From Chaetoderma sp. LZ-2023a (lineage: Eukaryota; Mollusca; Caudofoveata; Chaetodermatida; Chaetodermatidae), in assembly GCA_034401795.1 (NCBI GenBank), contig CM067366.1, forward strand, positions 77,676,970 through 77,740,969: a stretch of 64,000 bases of DNA, in the 5' to 3' direction. Every line of letters starts with the position of its first letter. Within the stretch, counting starts at the first letter, position 1. The notes below the pieces were generated by a model. It did not search any database, was not told the DNA's origin, and worked only from the letters and a program-made list of their open reading frames with translations. Both the position numbers and the translations under genes were made by a program. Positions 33,042-44,057 of this stretch are shown one piece after another.

Positions 33042-33130
33042 GATAACACAGCTTACTGGCCGATGACGGGCCCATGCCGGAATGATACCATGCCGATGCG
33101 GCCAACATTATCTCAGTAAGCCGCGTTATC
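33042..33130. repeat. Palindromic repeat (GATAACACAGCTTACTGG family)
   Basis: GATAACACAGCTTACTGGCC pairs with GGCC…CAGTAAGCCGCGTTATC at 33,098-33,130. Related to the palindromes near 4,670 and 24,970. Confidence 0.7.
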
Positions 33131-33385
33131 TGGGTACCTATCGCACAAGCCGAGTCTGCTCTAACCATCAAACACGACGGGCATGGTCTGCCCGCCATGC
33201 ACATAAACATAACTTATGTTTAGATAAGGGTCAGATCATACATATCTACGGGCTGGAAGACACAGACAGAACCAATAATTGCTTAGGATATGGGTGCGCG
33301 CCAGTTCGTAGTGGGCGTCTGGTAACATAATAAACGAATACATCAAGTCAACTGAAAATATTATGGTTCCTATATAGCATACGCT
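33131..33385. other. No recognisable feature
   Basis: Nothing supported in this short gap upstream of the RT fragment. Confidence 0.4.
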
Positions 33386-34735
33386 CTTTAATCGCATTTT
33401 TAACACAGGAATTATACCAGGTGCACGGGCAGAGGGACTAATAAAACCTATTTACAAAGGTAAAGGCAATCTAGAGGAACAACAGAACTTTAGACCTATA
33501 ACCTTAGTCAGCCGCCTAGCCAAATTATTTACTAGTATATTAACTAATAGAATAGACAATTACTTAGAACAAAATGAACAAATACAAGAAATTCAAGCTG
33601 GCTTTAGGCGTAAATATTCAACAACCTTTTTTCAATCCATGTCTTAATAGAAATTTTCAAAAAAAGAAAGAAAAAACTGTTTTGTAGATTTAGAAAAAGC
33701 TTTTGATAAAGTTTGGAGGGGGGCACTATGGGGGAAATTAATTAAAGAAACTATCAATGGGAAAATCTTAAATGGCATCCGTAATATGTATATGGCCATA
33801 AAATCTAAAGTATTTATGAACGGTATTGCCTCTGAAGCATTCACGTGTAACTTAAGGTTACGGCAAAGTGAAAATCTATCTCCAATTCTATTTAATATAT
33901 ACCTCAGCGATCTCAGCGAATTCTTGGAAAGCTCTTATTGCAGTGGACTGGCTCTGACAGAAAACATCGATCTCTATATCAAACTGTTAGCGCTATTATA
34001 TGCAGATGACACTGTTCTTTTCGCCGAGAGCCCTACAGACCTGCAATCAATACTGAACGCATATGTGACCTATTGCCACGTATGGAACCCTCGGATAAAT
34101 AAAGAAAAAACAAAAATACTAATTTTTGGTAGCAGTAAACGGGGGTGGGAAGGGCTAGGTTTTAGTATTGAAGGTGAACAAATCGAAATAACTGACACGT
34201 ACACATATTTAGGAATACATTTTTTCCACAATGGTAGATACCTCAAGGGGATGAAACACTTAAGTCAACAAGCTACTAAAGCCCTCTACTCACACTATAC
34301 AGGCAAATCTAAAACATTGAATTACCTTTAACGTGCCAACTAAAATTATTTGACTCGATGATTATACCAATACTTACCGATGGATGTGAAATCTTGATAG
34401 AAAATCTTACTTCAAAAGAAAAAATCCAGGTACAGTTCTATAAGCGGACATTAAATATTGCCAAAACAACGCCTAGAGAGCTAGGACAAATCCCATTAGA
34501 AATTACTATAAAATAGAAATTAATCAACATTTGGGGAAAACTCCTGAACGGCAAAGAAACAAAGCTATCATCTTTACTATACAAGTGTATCTACAACGAC
34601 TTTACCAAAAACAATACAGAATGCAAATGGCTGACCACAGTTAAATGTATACTTGAAAATGTGGGAATGGCTCACCTCTGGGAAACACAGACCATAACAA
34701 ATTTTAATATACGATATTTGAAACGAAACTCCGTT
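33386..34735 (+). pseudogene. Non-LTR retrotransposon RT and C-terminal region
   Basis: In order: LFNRIFNTGIIPGA, IKPIYKGKGN, FRPITLVSRLAKLFTSIL, EIQAGFRRKYSTT; then shifts near 33,640-33,690; CFVDLEKAFDKVW (motif A Asp present), ENLSPILFNIYLSDL (motif B), LLYADDTVLFAES (YADD intact) and KTKILIFG. The 181-codon open part spans 33,786-34,331. After another shift, LKLFDSMIIPILTDGCEI and ELGQIPLEI continue the C-terminal region to about 34,735. The endonuclease domain is not seen. It belongs to a different family from the LINE fragments in the arms. Confidence 0.9.
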
Positions 34736-34737
34736 CT

Positions 34738-35090
34738 TGCATTGACTGTACCGAGTCCTGCTTTCTTCAGGGCACCTCATAGTACGCTTTACAGATTTAT
34801 GCACTGACGTCCTCCTATGGCTTTGTATTTGCTGGCTCCCAGTGGTGCGAGTTCCAAGGTAGTCTGTGCTGGTGTGCCCCCTGGTACCATTACTTAGCAC
34901 ATGGCCAACCACGGACCATCTTTGTTGGACGACTTTTACACATCTTATATAGTGCATCATTGGAAATGATGCTGTCTGGCCTTGCGGTGGCAGGTATTAA
35001 GTTTGGCTAGAGCTGCCTTTGGAGCTCCCCAGCTGCTATAGCTCTATAGCGTCACGGATACGCAGGTTGCATTGAATAAACGTAGTCTTT
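34738..35090 (-). pseudogene. LINE 3' fragment (same family as the arm copies)
   Basis: The complement again gives HVL, GTR and the RLYNA-proximal region; TTGCATTGAATAAACGTAGT at 35,066 marks the same inner end. It abuts the other LINE at 34,735 with no gap, suggesting that one inserted into the other. Confidence 0.75.
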
Positions 35091-35337
35091 TTGTGGGGGG
35101 TATCTTTTATCTACGAACCCATGGCTTCCAGAAGCATTGGAAAGCTCGGTGATGCTATCGGTGTTTAAAGGCAGTGGTTCTGGAAAACCGGTTGTGTGCG
35201 CTGATAAACGATGCCAGAACATCTCCATTCCCGTTACCTTTGCCCATAGTATAAAGCCATGCACATGTTGCGGCCTACATCAGTGACTGATTTGCTGAAT
35301 TTGTCTGGCTCGAGCTAACGTTGCAACATTTACACAC

Positions 35338-35667
35338 AATGGACCTTTTCCAGTTTATCCATCGATCATCTGACGTCATATGACGTCATAATTAACTAAG
35401 TGACGTGTATGCTGACATCATAATCATGACGCCATGAGTGATTCTAAATAGGTGTATGAATTGTATGTCTCTATTATTTAATAAACATGCTGTTGAATAA
35501 TTTGAAACTAATTTGACTGGGCGCTGTTGCTGCCATATCTTACATGTATAGTTTCCTGGAAATTGACAGTCAGGGCGTTCAGAGATCGATGGATCCCAGC
35601 ACGGACGTTGTGTGGGTGGAGCTTAGATTGAGCTAGGATGGCATAGCTAAAAGTGGAAAGGTCCATT
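35338..35667. repeat. Subfamily A MITE (330 bp), core half deleted
   Basis: AATGGACCTTTTCCAGTTTA to AAAAGTGGAAAGGTCCATT, near-perfect terminal repeats. Three TGACGTCA-type motifs at 35,374-35,410. Only the left core half remains (GTTGAATAATTTGAAACTAA). Confidence 0.87.
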
Positions 35668-36138
35668 GCCACCTGGCTGCAATAGTGATTGTAGAACGCA
35701 GTACGGCATAGAAAGATCTGTTCAGAGCACGATCACTCTTCTCTTTTTCGCCAGTTGGGCATATGCATTAACAATGCGGCACTGGGTGTCGATACCATTT
35801 CGTAACGGCATGGTCAGTTCAATGAATACATCACGATCACTAACTTAGGATGCGATCAAAGATACCTGGTCTAGTTTCAGGTCTGAGACCACGGTATGTG
35901 GTTCTATTGTACGATAAATACAGCTTCATTGGTGAAGACAAAATCAGAGTTGTCTGAATGATGTTGTCAGCTCGCAAACCTTGATGACGTTATGTTCCCA
36001 ATTAAGTTTGCTTCCCAGCAATTTGGTATCTGCGGAAGTGTCATCTTGATGGAGTTCACACATGTGTATCTGTCCGACACAACGGGGATGAATGGTGAAG
36101 GTATCTTACTTCCAAGCCAGAATAACTGAAGTCAGAGA
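35668..36138. other. No recognisable feature
   Basis: No supported gene or repeat. Confidence 0.5.
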
Positions 36139-36345
36139 AGGATGAACCTTACCAACTTTATCCAGCCATCATATGACATCATATGACGTCATAATCAACT
36201 ACGTGACGTGATGATGACGTCATAATCACGACGTCATGAATAACTCGATATAGTCCGTAGTTAATGCTTAATAGCACAATACGCGGTGTCTTTACCATTT
36301 AATAAACAGGCTGTTGAATATTTTGTAACTAATTTGTATATTTAT
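36139..36345. repeat. Subfamily A MITE, left half only
   Basis: Runs from GATGAACCTTACCAACTTTA through ATGACGTCATAATC repeats to GCTGTTGAATATTTTGTAAC, then unrelated sequence: truncation at the palindrome. Confidence 0.78.
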
Positions 36346-36757
36346 ATTTAGATCATATTTAGACGGTCAAATCAGTACATTTAGGTCTCAGCCAGCCCGA
36401 AATATTAATACAATCAGGAGTGTTTTCTGTCACATATTAATATACAGCACATATATAGGCAAATTTCTGACCCAGCATAGAATGAATTTGCGGGCAGGAG
36501 CTTACATAATTTATCAGGTTTAGGGGAGAATAGTGGCACACATATAGAAGAACTATACAAATATGATAAATTAAACAATAGAAATATGAGTAAATTACTA
36601 TCTAGTATATCAGTACGTTCCGGTGAAAGTGATATCCACGAGGCACCAATTACAGCCATACATTAGACCGAGAAACAGAAAAAGGACAGTAAAACGCAGC
36701 ATAGGTTGACCAGATACGATCGTGAATTCTGAACTAATAATATAAGAAGACAGCGCG
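36346..36757. other. Unassigned
   Basis: A frame on each strand, neither with motifs that I know; possibly decayed retroelement. Confidence 0.3.
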
Positions 36758-36977
<220 letters not shown>

Positions 36978-37379
36978 TATCTAGCGTTCGTTTCCTCATT
37001 AAAGAAGTATAACTATGTGCAATGTTTATTCCCAATTGTTCAATGCGAAAGTAGGCACATAGCTGCCACAATATACAGTTCTTTGAGCTGCAATCAAGTT
37101 AACTCCTCCTAGTGGTACATTGCTGATCTCGTCGCCAAATCAATCAACAGATAAAGATCAATGGCGAGATTAGTCAATCGTCCCTGGCGCCAGTGTGACA
37201 AGTGAAATAGTAAATGCATATCTGCTTTTCGCATACAATCTAAAATCAGCTTTTATATTCCCCAAATTGCTAATGCCAGTGAAGCTAATTTAGGGTACAG
37301 GGTGCCCTAGCAGGATCTGCTCAATACTAGACATTTCTATCTAGGCCCCGTATCTCATCTATTGCGAGAGACTGCCGAG
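36978..37379. other. No recognisable feature
   Basis: Unassigned. Confidence 0.5.
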
Positions 37380-37752
37380 AATGGACCTTTCCACGTTTAC
37401 CCATCCATCATTTGACGTCATATGACGTCATACTCAATTAAGTGACGTATAAGATGACGTCACAATCATGACTTCATGAATGACTCGATATAGTCCGTCT
37501 TTAACGCTTAATTAGTGTTTAATAAACATTCTGTTGGATATTTTTAATCTAATTTGACTGGACGCTGTTGCTGCCATATGCAGCAACAGCGGCCAGTCAA
37601 ATTAGTTTCAAAATATTTAATAGGTTACGTGTATAGTTATCTGGAAATTGATAGTTATGGAGTTCAGGGATCGAACGATCCCAACACAGGAAAGGTGTGG
37701 GTGGAGGTTAGCTCGAGATGGGCGGGGCATAGATAAAACTAGACAGGTCCGT
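37380..37752. repeat. Subfamily A MITE with full core (373 bp)
   Basis: AATGGACCTTTCCACGTTTA to CTAGACAGGTCCGT. Core at about 37,527-37,622 centred on GCTGCCATATGCAGCAACAG. Contains GATCGAACGATCCCAACACA and AGATGGGCGGGGCATAG. Confidence 0.87.
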
Positions 37753-38195
37753 AGGCCTATCTGAATCATTAGTGAAAAAAGAGTGTTAACTATGGAAACA
37801 CCCGTGAGGCCTGGGGGTGCTCATTTATTCATCAAATGTGTAGTCTCTTCGCCTCTATAAGCCGGTGATAGTATTAGACTAAGTGAGGATTTCTTATATT
37901 TCTAAACATTTATTTGCTAGGCTATACCTGATGGAATATATGTATACATAGATTATGAACATTGGGGATTGGTGGATTTTCAAAGGGAGTACAGTTTTCT
38001 TATTTAATTATTGAGTATTTTTTAATTCTTTTTTTTTTTTAGATTCTTGCTTTTGTATATCTTACAGTGTCCGAAGAATTAAAAAGAAAAAGAAAGATTT
38101 AAAAAATATATATAGGTGTACTCCCGCTAGTCATATGGAGAATATTGTCCACCCCAACGAATTGAATGAAACAGGCTTTGAATTCTTGTCAATCC
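37753..38195. other. No recognisable feature
   Basis: AT-rich; a T-run at 38,028-38,040 followed by A-rich sequence. Confidence 0.5.
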
Positions 38196-38545
38196 ATGCA
38201 TCCGCTCTATCGCTCAAGGATATGACATAATAACCAATTACGTCAAATGTGGGCTGGCGTCGCTATCAAAGTGGATAATGAATTACGTATTTAGCTCCGT
38301 CATGAACATCGAATCGTCTGTCAAGTGCACGAATTGTATGTCTTTGCTTGATTTACTATTTATTAAATATGCTGATGGATATTTTGAATCTAATTTGGCA
38401 GCGCCATAGGCAGCAACAGCATCTGCACTGGCTAGCTTGAAACTGAGTTTCCTGGAATTCCGAGTTCAAAGTATATAAAACGATCCCAGCACGCGCAAAG
38501 CGTGGCCCGAGCTTTGTTAGAAATAGCTGAACCACTCTATTGCCG
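38196..38545. repeat. Diverged subfamily B MITE
   Basis: CCGCTCTATCGCTCAAGGAT to GAACCACTCTATTGCCGC. Partial core (GATGGATATTTTGAATCTAA), then GCAGCGCCATAGGCAGCAAC and CGATCCCAGCACGCGC. Confidence 0.7.
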
Positions 38546-38782
38546 CTATAAGTGTGTCCCGATCACAAAATTATTCATAATAAGTTAAATTAATTTCCTC
38601 AGCAGAATGCCTATTAGTGCTGAAGTAGTCCCCCGGCATGGTCCTGAAGGCTATCGTCAAAGAAATTCCACATCCCCGAGTTATTATTTATATATAGGTT
38701 CGTATCACACATATTTTAAATCCTAGAATTTCTAAATGTTAGTATATCTTTGTGTTTGGCATATGGTGGAAGAGTTCATTCA

Positions 38783-39849
38783 TCAAATCCCGCCTTCTGA
38801 ACGTTTCTTGCACAGAACAATTGCAATATCCTGCCGAATATCCTTCGAGCATATTAAATAAACAAACAGATTGGCAGCTGAGTTAATGTATGAGAAATAG
38901 AGAAGGAGAATCCAAAGTGCATGGTGGAATTCCTAGCGAGGCATGCCAAAGATGGCATGGTAGATGCTGTGTGAAGAACGTGGCAATATCGTCACGATAA
39001 ACATGACAATAATAACATAGACGATTTAGAGCTAGTGTTACGTCTTTCCTGCTGAGTAAGGTCAGAATCACTAGACATCTGTCTTTGTTTTAGAAAATGA
39101 AGTGTTCCTACAAGAATACAAGGTCATAGAAAAACAAAGAAAATATATAATAACTCCTTTACCTCGCGATTGGCTTGGAAAACACACACATTTTCAATGT
39201 CCCCCCTGCCCCCGTACATGACCGGAGACGGGCCGTATACAATAACAAACATGATTGAAACACAGACGCACAGGAGCCACACCAACACACAGTTCTGTAA
39301 CATCCACCGTGCTGTAACTACGCTGTTGGCTTTAAGTGGATAACATATCTGATAATAACGGACTGCTGACAAAAGTACCATGTGGCATATGCTGGACTTA
39401 AATGTGACAGATATAAATAACGCACACAGCCGGCATATGATGTCCTTATGTTTTGCCACAATGAATGGTAAGAGGAGATATGCAGTCAAAGCTGCCAAGA
39501 TAGACGTCATTAAGTCACAGGATGCCAAACTGGTGAGAAGAGTGAATATCGGAATTTGACACCTTTTAGAGCTGATAAGATACGCAATAAGTAACAGGTT
39601 TGTGATCATCCCGAACCCAAACACTGCAGTTGAAAATGCTTTGTACACGAAAGGTGGCAGCTTCTGGGTGTACTGAATTAGAACATTAAGCACAGTTTCG
39701 TCAGGATCAGGAAACGGTTTTGTCGTATAGTTTGTTTCGGAGATGATGTCTGTATTGGATTCCATATTATTAAAATTAGAGTTACCTGTTAATATTGCAC
39801 CATTGAATATTGAGTTTCGAAATGTAGTTTGGGAGTACTTAAATGTCAT
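38783..39849 (-). pseudogene. Class A (rhodopsin-like) GPCR pseudogene
   Basis: Minus-strand reading gives a seven-helix receptor. The N-terminus has an N-glycosylation site (NYTT). TM1 has GMITNLLLIAYL; TM2 has SLASCDL (the usual LAxxD Asp present); TM3 ends SAVRYYQICYPL, where DRY reads VRY; TM4 has VWLL; extracellular loop 2 has Cys (ENVCVF). TM5 is cut by TGA at 39,124-39,126 but continues beyond it (PCILVGTLHFL). A -1 shift near 39,025 precedes TM6 (VIIVMFIVTILP); TAG at 38,933-38,935 precedes TM7 (INSAANLFVYLI, NPxxY reading NLFVY). The end is TGA at 38,783. Total about 345 codons, a normal class A length, without introns. Start could be 39,849 or the Met 28 codons later. Three breaks and altered DRY, CWxP and NPxxY motifs argue for a dead, possibly retroposed copy. 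Ligand class unknown. Confidence 0.88.
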
Positions 39850-40107
39850 AGGATCCAGTCCCGTAATTCCTAACTATCTACTTACATATCGACAGTACAT
39901 CCAGGTTTGGGTTCATCTCCGGTTGCAGACAAGTAATATTACCTCTTGTATAAGTTGAGACGTGTGGATGTCCATTTTGACAGTACCGGTCAAGTAGTTT
40001 GGGCAACGGTTAGAGGTCAGTGTGAAAGGGTTAAGTAGAATCATATTCTACATTTTGGCTAACCCTTCCATTCCTACACAACAAATTATTTTTGCTCAAG
40101 GAATATT
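39850..40107. other. Upstream of the GPCR remnant, nothing recognised
   Basis: No promoter motif that I would defend. Confidence 0.4.
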
Positions 40108-40184
40108 TTGTTGAATATATTGAGACTAATTTGACTGGGAGTTACAACAACTCCCAGTCAAATTATTTTAAAATATTCAACAGC
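40108..40184. repeat. Solo palindromic core of the MITE family
   Basis: TTGTTGAATATATTGAGACT, then TTTGACTGGGAGTTACAACA and its complement ending AAATATTCAACAG: the core alone without MITE flanks, centred near 40,146. Confidence 0.85.
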
Positions 40185-40779
40185 TTAGATCTACAGTTCT
40201 CTTGCAATTGAGACATTGGAAATTCAGGACCAAAATGGTTAGCACAATCTTCATAATCATTTTCAGATGTTAGTTTTTACCTGAGAACGGTACTCAACAA
40301 ATAGCCTCTGAATTCTGTAGCTGTATGATCAAGACGGTTTGACTGTTTTATGTGACGAAGTTGAAATTTAGTTAAATGGCATTTTAGTTGGGTCTCGTAA
40401 GTCAGTTTGTTAGTCTGTCTGTCAGGTTTTTGACATTTCGGACAAAGCTGTCTATGTTGCAACCATAGTGTGGCGCACTTATTTATATTGACAAGAGGAA
40501 TCCTGGTCTGTGCTAAAGCTGCACAAGCTCCTAGCCAGCAGGGCTAGTAACAAGTACCTTCTGTCACTCTGACAATTATGAACTAGCCATTAGTTTGCAG
40601 ATTGAATGAGGGCTTTTAACAATTGCATCAGAAAATTTACCATTCAATTTCCCTTTGAATGCTAATTTGTGTAATTAATTGAAATTGCGCTACTGCATAC
40701 TGTTAATACATATGAAAACGCCAGCTCTCAGAGACAGCTAGACTGTTTGAACAAGAGGACCAAGATGGGCATGTGCCGC
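40185..40779. other. No recognisable feature
   Basis: Unassigned. Confidence 0.5.
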
Positions 40780-40875
40780 TCCAAGTACAAGTCGATGGGC
40801 GGCCGATGGATAACAGATGGACGGTTGCCATGGCAGAACCTCATTTGGCCATTTTGGCCAGGTAAGCTAAAAACT
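40780..40875 (+). repeat. Dispersed 3' end module with hairpin
   Basis: GATGGATAACAGATGGACGG, then GCCATGGCAGAACCTCATTT, GGCCATTTTGGCC and AGGTAAGCTAAA: same order as 10,560-10,655, with a GGCC stem around a TTTT loop. Confidence 0.65.
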
Positions 40876-41629
40876 GCACACATTTTCCATGGCAAATCAA
40901 GAAGATGTGAGTTCCCCCATTTCCAAACAAACAATTATCTAAGGGTTGGCTCAGTGAGATGTGAAGATTGCATGCCTCAGTGAGATGTCAAGATTCCACC
41001 AGTCCTCCACATGCCAGGCTATAACTTACTGAGTATGGACAGACCTTGAGAAATAACACTGGAATGACAAGAACTTTGCTATTTTTCTGAAAAGCAATTC
41101 TAATTAAGAATAAGACATCACTATTACTGTGTTAAATCAGAAGAAATGGTTTGTCTGAAGGTTGTTAGAAAGACTTTAATAGTAAAATTAAAAATTAATC
41201 GGATTCAGTAGTTAGATCCAAGATTAGCAACGATGCTTTAAAGATTAGAAATTACTGCACATATAGTTAAGTAATGTTTTGACCCGTGGAAATTAGTATT
41301 TTGTACAGTGAAGTTTCTTGAATGAGATCCACAATCTGGCCAGAAACCTGGGTACAAACATTATATCATAATCTGTAATTACTAATTCATAGCATGGGAA
41401 TGGACGACCACCCATATAATGGCATAATATTAAATAAGGACAGACTTGTTCAAAGCACATCCAATATTAACTTTATTTGCCATCTTATATAATTCCAGCT
41501 ATAGCATATCAGTTAATACATAATTAGAGACTTTGGCTCAATCCATTTGGTAATAAATACTTATCCCTGTTCCTTCCGACTCACTTGTCTAAGCTCCAAG
41601 AGAGCCAAGACTTTTAGTTTAATACTTTA
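40876..41629. other. No recognisable feature
   Basis: AT-rich, unassigned. Confidence 0.5.
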
Positions 41630-41845
41630 CATTAATGCTCAAATTTGTTCAAGAAAATTTTAACTTTCTCATAGAAAATGTCAATTTGCAGACCAAGAAA
41701 CGATTTTTTGACAGGTTTACCACTGGAATGACCTGCTCAGTTATCGATCCCGGCATTCCAGTAGAAAATTTTGGTCTGCAATTGAATATTTCTCAAGATC
41801 CCTGCAAAAGCTGTTTTGACCGGCTTTAGTGTTAAATGGATTAAT
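41630..41845. repeat. Hairpin element of family C (TTAACCC-ended), diverged
   Basis: Core: AGGTTTACCACTGGAATGAC … GGCATTCCAGTAGAAAATTT. Flanks AATTTGCAGACCAAGAAACG and CTGCAAAAGCTGTTTTGACC match the better copies at 52,429 and 63,457. Confidence 0.7.
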
Positions 41846-43074
41846 GATCATCTCAACCTTCTAATGGCCAAGATTGTTTATTTCAGTTTTTAGAAATCAC
41901 AGGATTAATTGACTGGCTTACTTATCAACTCAGCCAGCTACTCCATTCGAAAATTTTCTAAAATCCGTCTTCGCTTGGCCAGTAAATGGATATTCTTCAA
42001 TACCAGAGCCTCTGTTACACTGCTACATAGTTAACAGGATTCATAGACCTGCAGAATGAAATTCCATACATAGTCCATAACTAATTCATCATATTCCAGA
42101 ACACTTTTATACAGCCTGCAATCAATTTCCATTTGCAGCAACAATTTTGCAGAAAACTCACAATTAGTAGCCGAGCTCGCAGCTAAATAATAAAGATAAT
42201 GGGAATCACACATGATAAAATTTAAATTTTCCAAGCTTTCAATACACCGTTTAGCAAAGAATGTAGAATTTTCAATACTTCTCAAGGTATTTATTTAACA
42301 AAGTCCGTCTAGTCGATAGTGATAGTCACTGCCAAAAAATGTCAAATTCACCACACATTAGATATTAAGTTTACGAGGATTTTAACAGATTTTTAATGAC
42401 CAATTCACGTAATGTACTAGCCGCTTAGATTCAGTCATCCTGGCGAAAGAACATTTACACTGGAGCTCTCTGTCAGAAAACATCTGCTGATGATGTTACA
42501 CATTTTCACTGTCATTATAGTCTTGTCATCAGTTCTAAATATATTTTACAATACTACCATTGTTCAAGATTTGTTGCAAATCTAGTGTGTCCAGCAGAGA
42601 CCATCAGCAACTGCGATGATTCCCGATGATTAATCTTGCGACTGTCTTTTCAGATCAGTTCGAAACTTCGTAAGTAAATTGGAGTAGGTTTGTGAAGGAA
42701 CTCTGTCAAAATGGACCAGAAATCCAGTATGGGAGCCAACTACAAGTAATGATATGAGCTGTTAATTTAACTCATTCTCAAGATTATTGATTACATTCTC
42801 CTTAAAATAGCACCATACTATGCACCGTTTACAAAGCTCGGGCTACAATGTAGCATCCGGAATGCACAAAATACAGCATACTCTATGCGGAAATGTACAA
42901 TTATCTGGTATTGTCAACAGGATTGTATTTGCATAAATGTACATGCTTCGCTGGACACAGCAGCTGATCAAATGCCTAGTGATGAAATCATGTCAGGTTG
43001 ACATATTGCCTGAAATATAAACAAAATATTACCTGTATGGTCTAAATAAAAAGAATCACATTAGCAACCGCAAA
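41846..43074. other. No recognisable feature
   Basis: Frames are short and motif-free. An AAAATTTTCTAAAATCCGTC near 41,950 resembles family C flank. Confidence 0.5.
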
Positions 43075-43510
43075 AAAAGTTCAAATTGTTGCTTTATTAA
43101 CATCCATTAATCGGCAGACCAAGGCACTGTTTTTTGACAATTTACCACTGGAATTACCCACTCTGTCATCGAGCCAGTCATTCCAGTGGTACAATTTCTA
43201 AAATAATCTTCTTGGCCAACAAATGCACATTTCTCCATTTCAAAGCACCTCTAAATGCAGGAAACTTTTTGAATATTTTAAAATTAATGTGACTGTAATG
43301 TTATATTAATTTCAAAATATTGAACAAAATATCGCAAAGAATGTACTTGGACTTGTCGTTGAAAGGGTATGGGAGAAGCCGGTCAAAATCGACCTCCTAG
43401 TGCTCTTGAAGAATGTCCATATGCAGGCCAAGAGAAGAGAAGACTGTTTTTGAAAATTGCACCACTAGAATGACTGGCTGGTCATCCCAGTGGAATATTC
43501 AACCGAAGAT
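43075..43510. repeat. Two family C hairpin remnants around a MITE core
   Basis: Cores at about 43,136-43,200 (TTTACCACTGGAATTACCCA … GTCATTCCAGTGGTACAATT) and 43,455-43,500. Between them, at 43,268-43,330, sits the palindrome TTTTGAATATTTTAAAATTA … TAATTTCAAAATATTGAAC. Confidence 0.7.
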
Positions 43511-43740
43511 ATTTAATCCACCTTGTCCTACTGCCATACTCGTGGTATGCTCGCGGCACCAGGCGGGCAGACCGCCCGCACCACTCGGATAACCACTGCT
43601 GTCACTAAACGACTGAGCAGGCGCCTCATCCATCCACCTGCCCGTCATCGCATTGCCTAATGTGCTGCCATGTCAGCATTAGGTCACGCCCCTCGACCTG
43701 GCGCATATACCCTAGCCCACAGCTGATTAGCTCAGGTGCA
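43511..43740. other. GC-rich unassigned segment
   Basis: GGCGGGCAGACCGCCCGC at 43,563 is a short inverted repeat; no RNA gene fold that I can support. Confidence 0.4.
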
Positions 43741-43744
43741 TATC

Positions 43745-43960
43745 TGTTGAATATCCAATATCCCGCTACAGAAAATTGAATATCCAATATTCCGCTACAG
43801 GAAATTGAATATCCAATATCCCACTACAGGAAATTGAATATCCAATATCCCGCTACAGGAAATTGAATATCCAATATCCCGCTACAGGAAATTGAATATC
43901 CAATATCCCGCTACAGGAAATGGAATATTCAATATCCAATATCCAATATCCAGCTAACTT
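43745..43960. repeat. 29-bp tandem repeat
   Basis: About six units of GAATATCCAATATCCCGCTA plus CAGGAAATT, ending in (ATATCCA) repeats at 43,925-43,955. Confidence 0.93.
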
Positions 43961-44047
43961 CACTGAGCTGAAATAGTCGGCAAAATTACTACGCTAATGG
44001 CCTGTCAATATCCATGAGAGCTGTCTCGCTCCCATTAGCGTAGGAGA

Positions 44048-44057
44048 TCTCGCGAGA
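44048..44057. promoter_or_regulatory. TCTCGCGAGA palindrome, possible core-promoter element
   Basis: A perfect TCTCGCGAGA lies in a locally CpG-rich stretch. In animals this motif marks many CpG-type promoters (bound by BANP). An inverted CCAAT box (ATTGG) lies at about 44,153, and a good donor-like AAG-GTACGT at 44,270. Together these would fit a noncoding first exon on plus, but no downstream coding exon is seen. Confidence 0.35.

Noticed and set aside
43511..43740. tRNA or structured RNA gene in the GC-rich segment
   Set aside because: No cloverleaf or A/B box pattern could be built.
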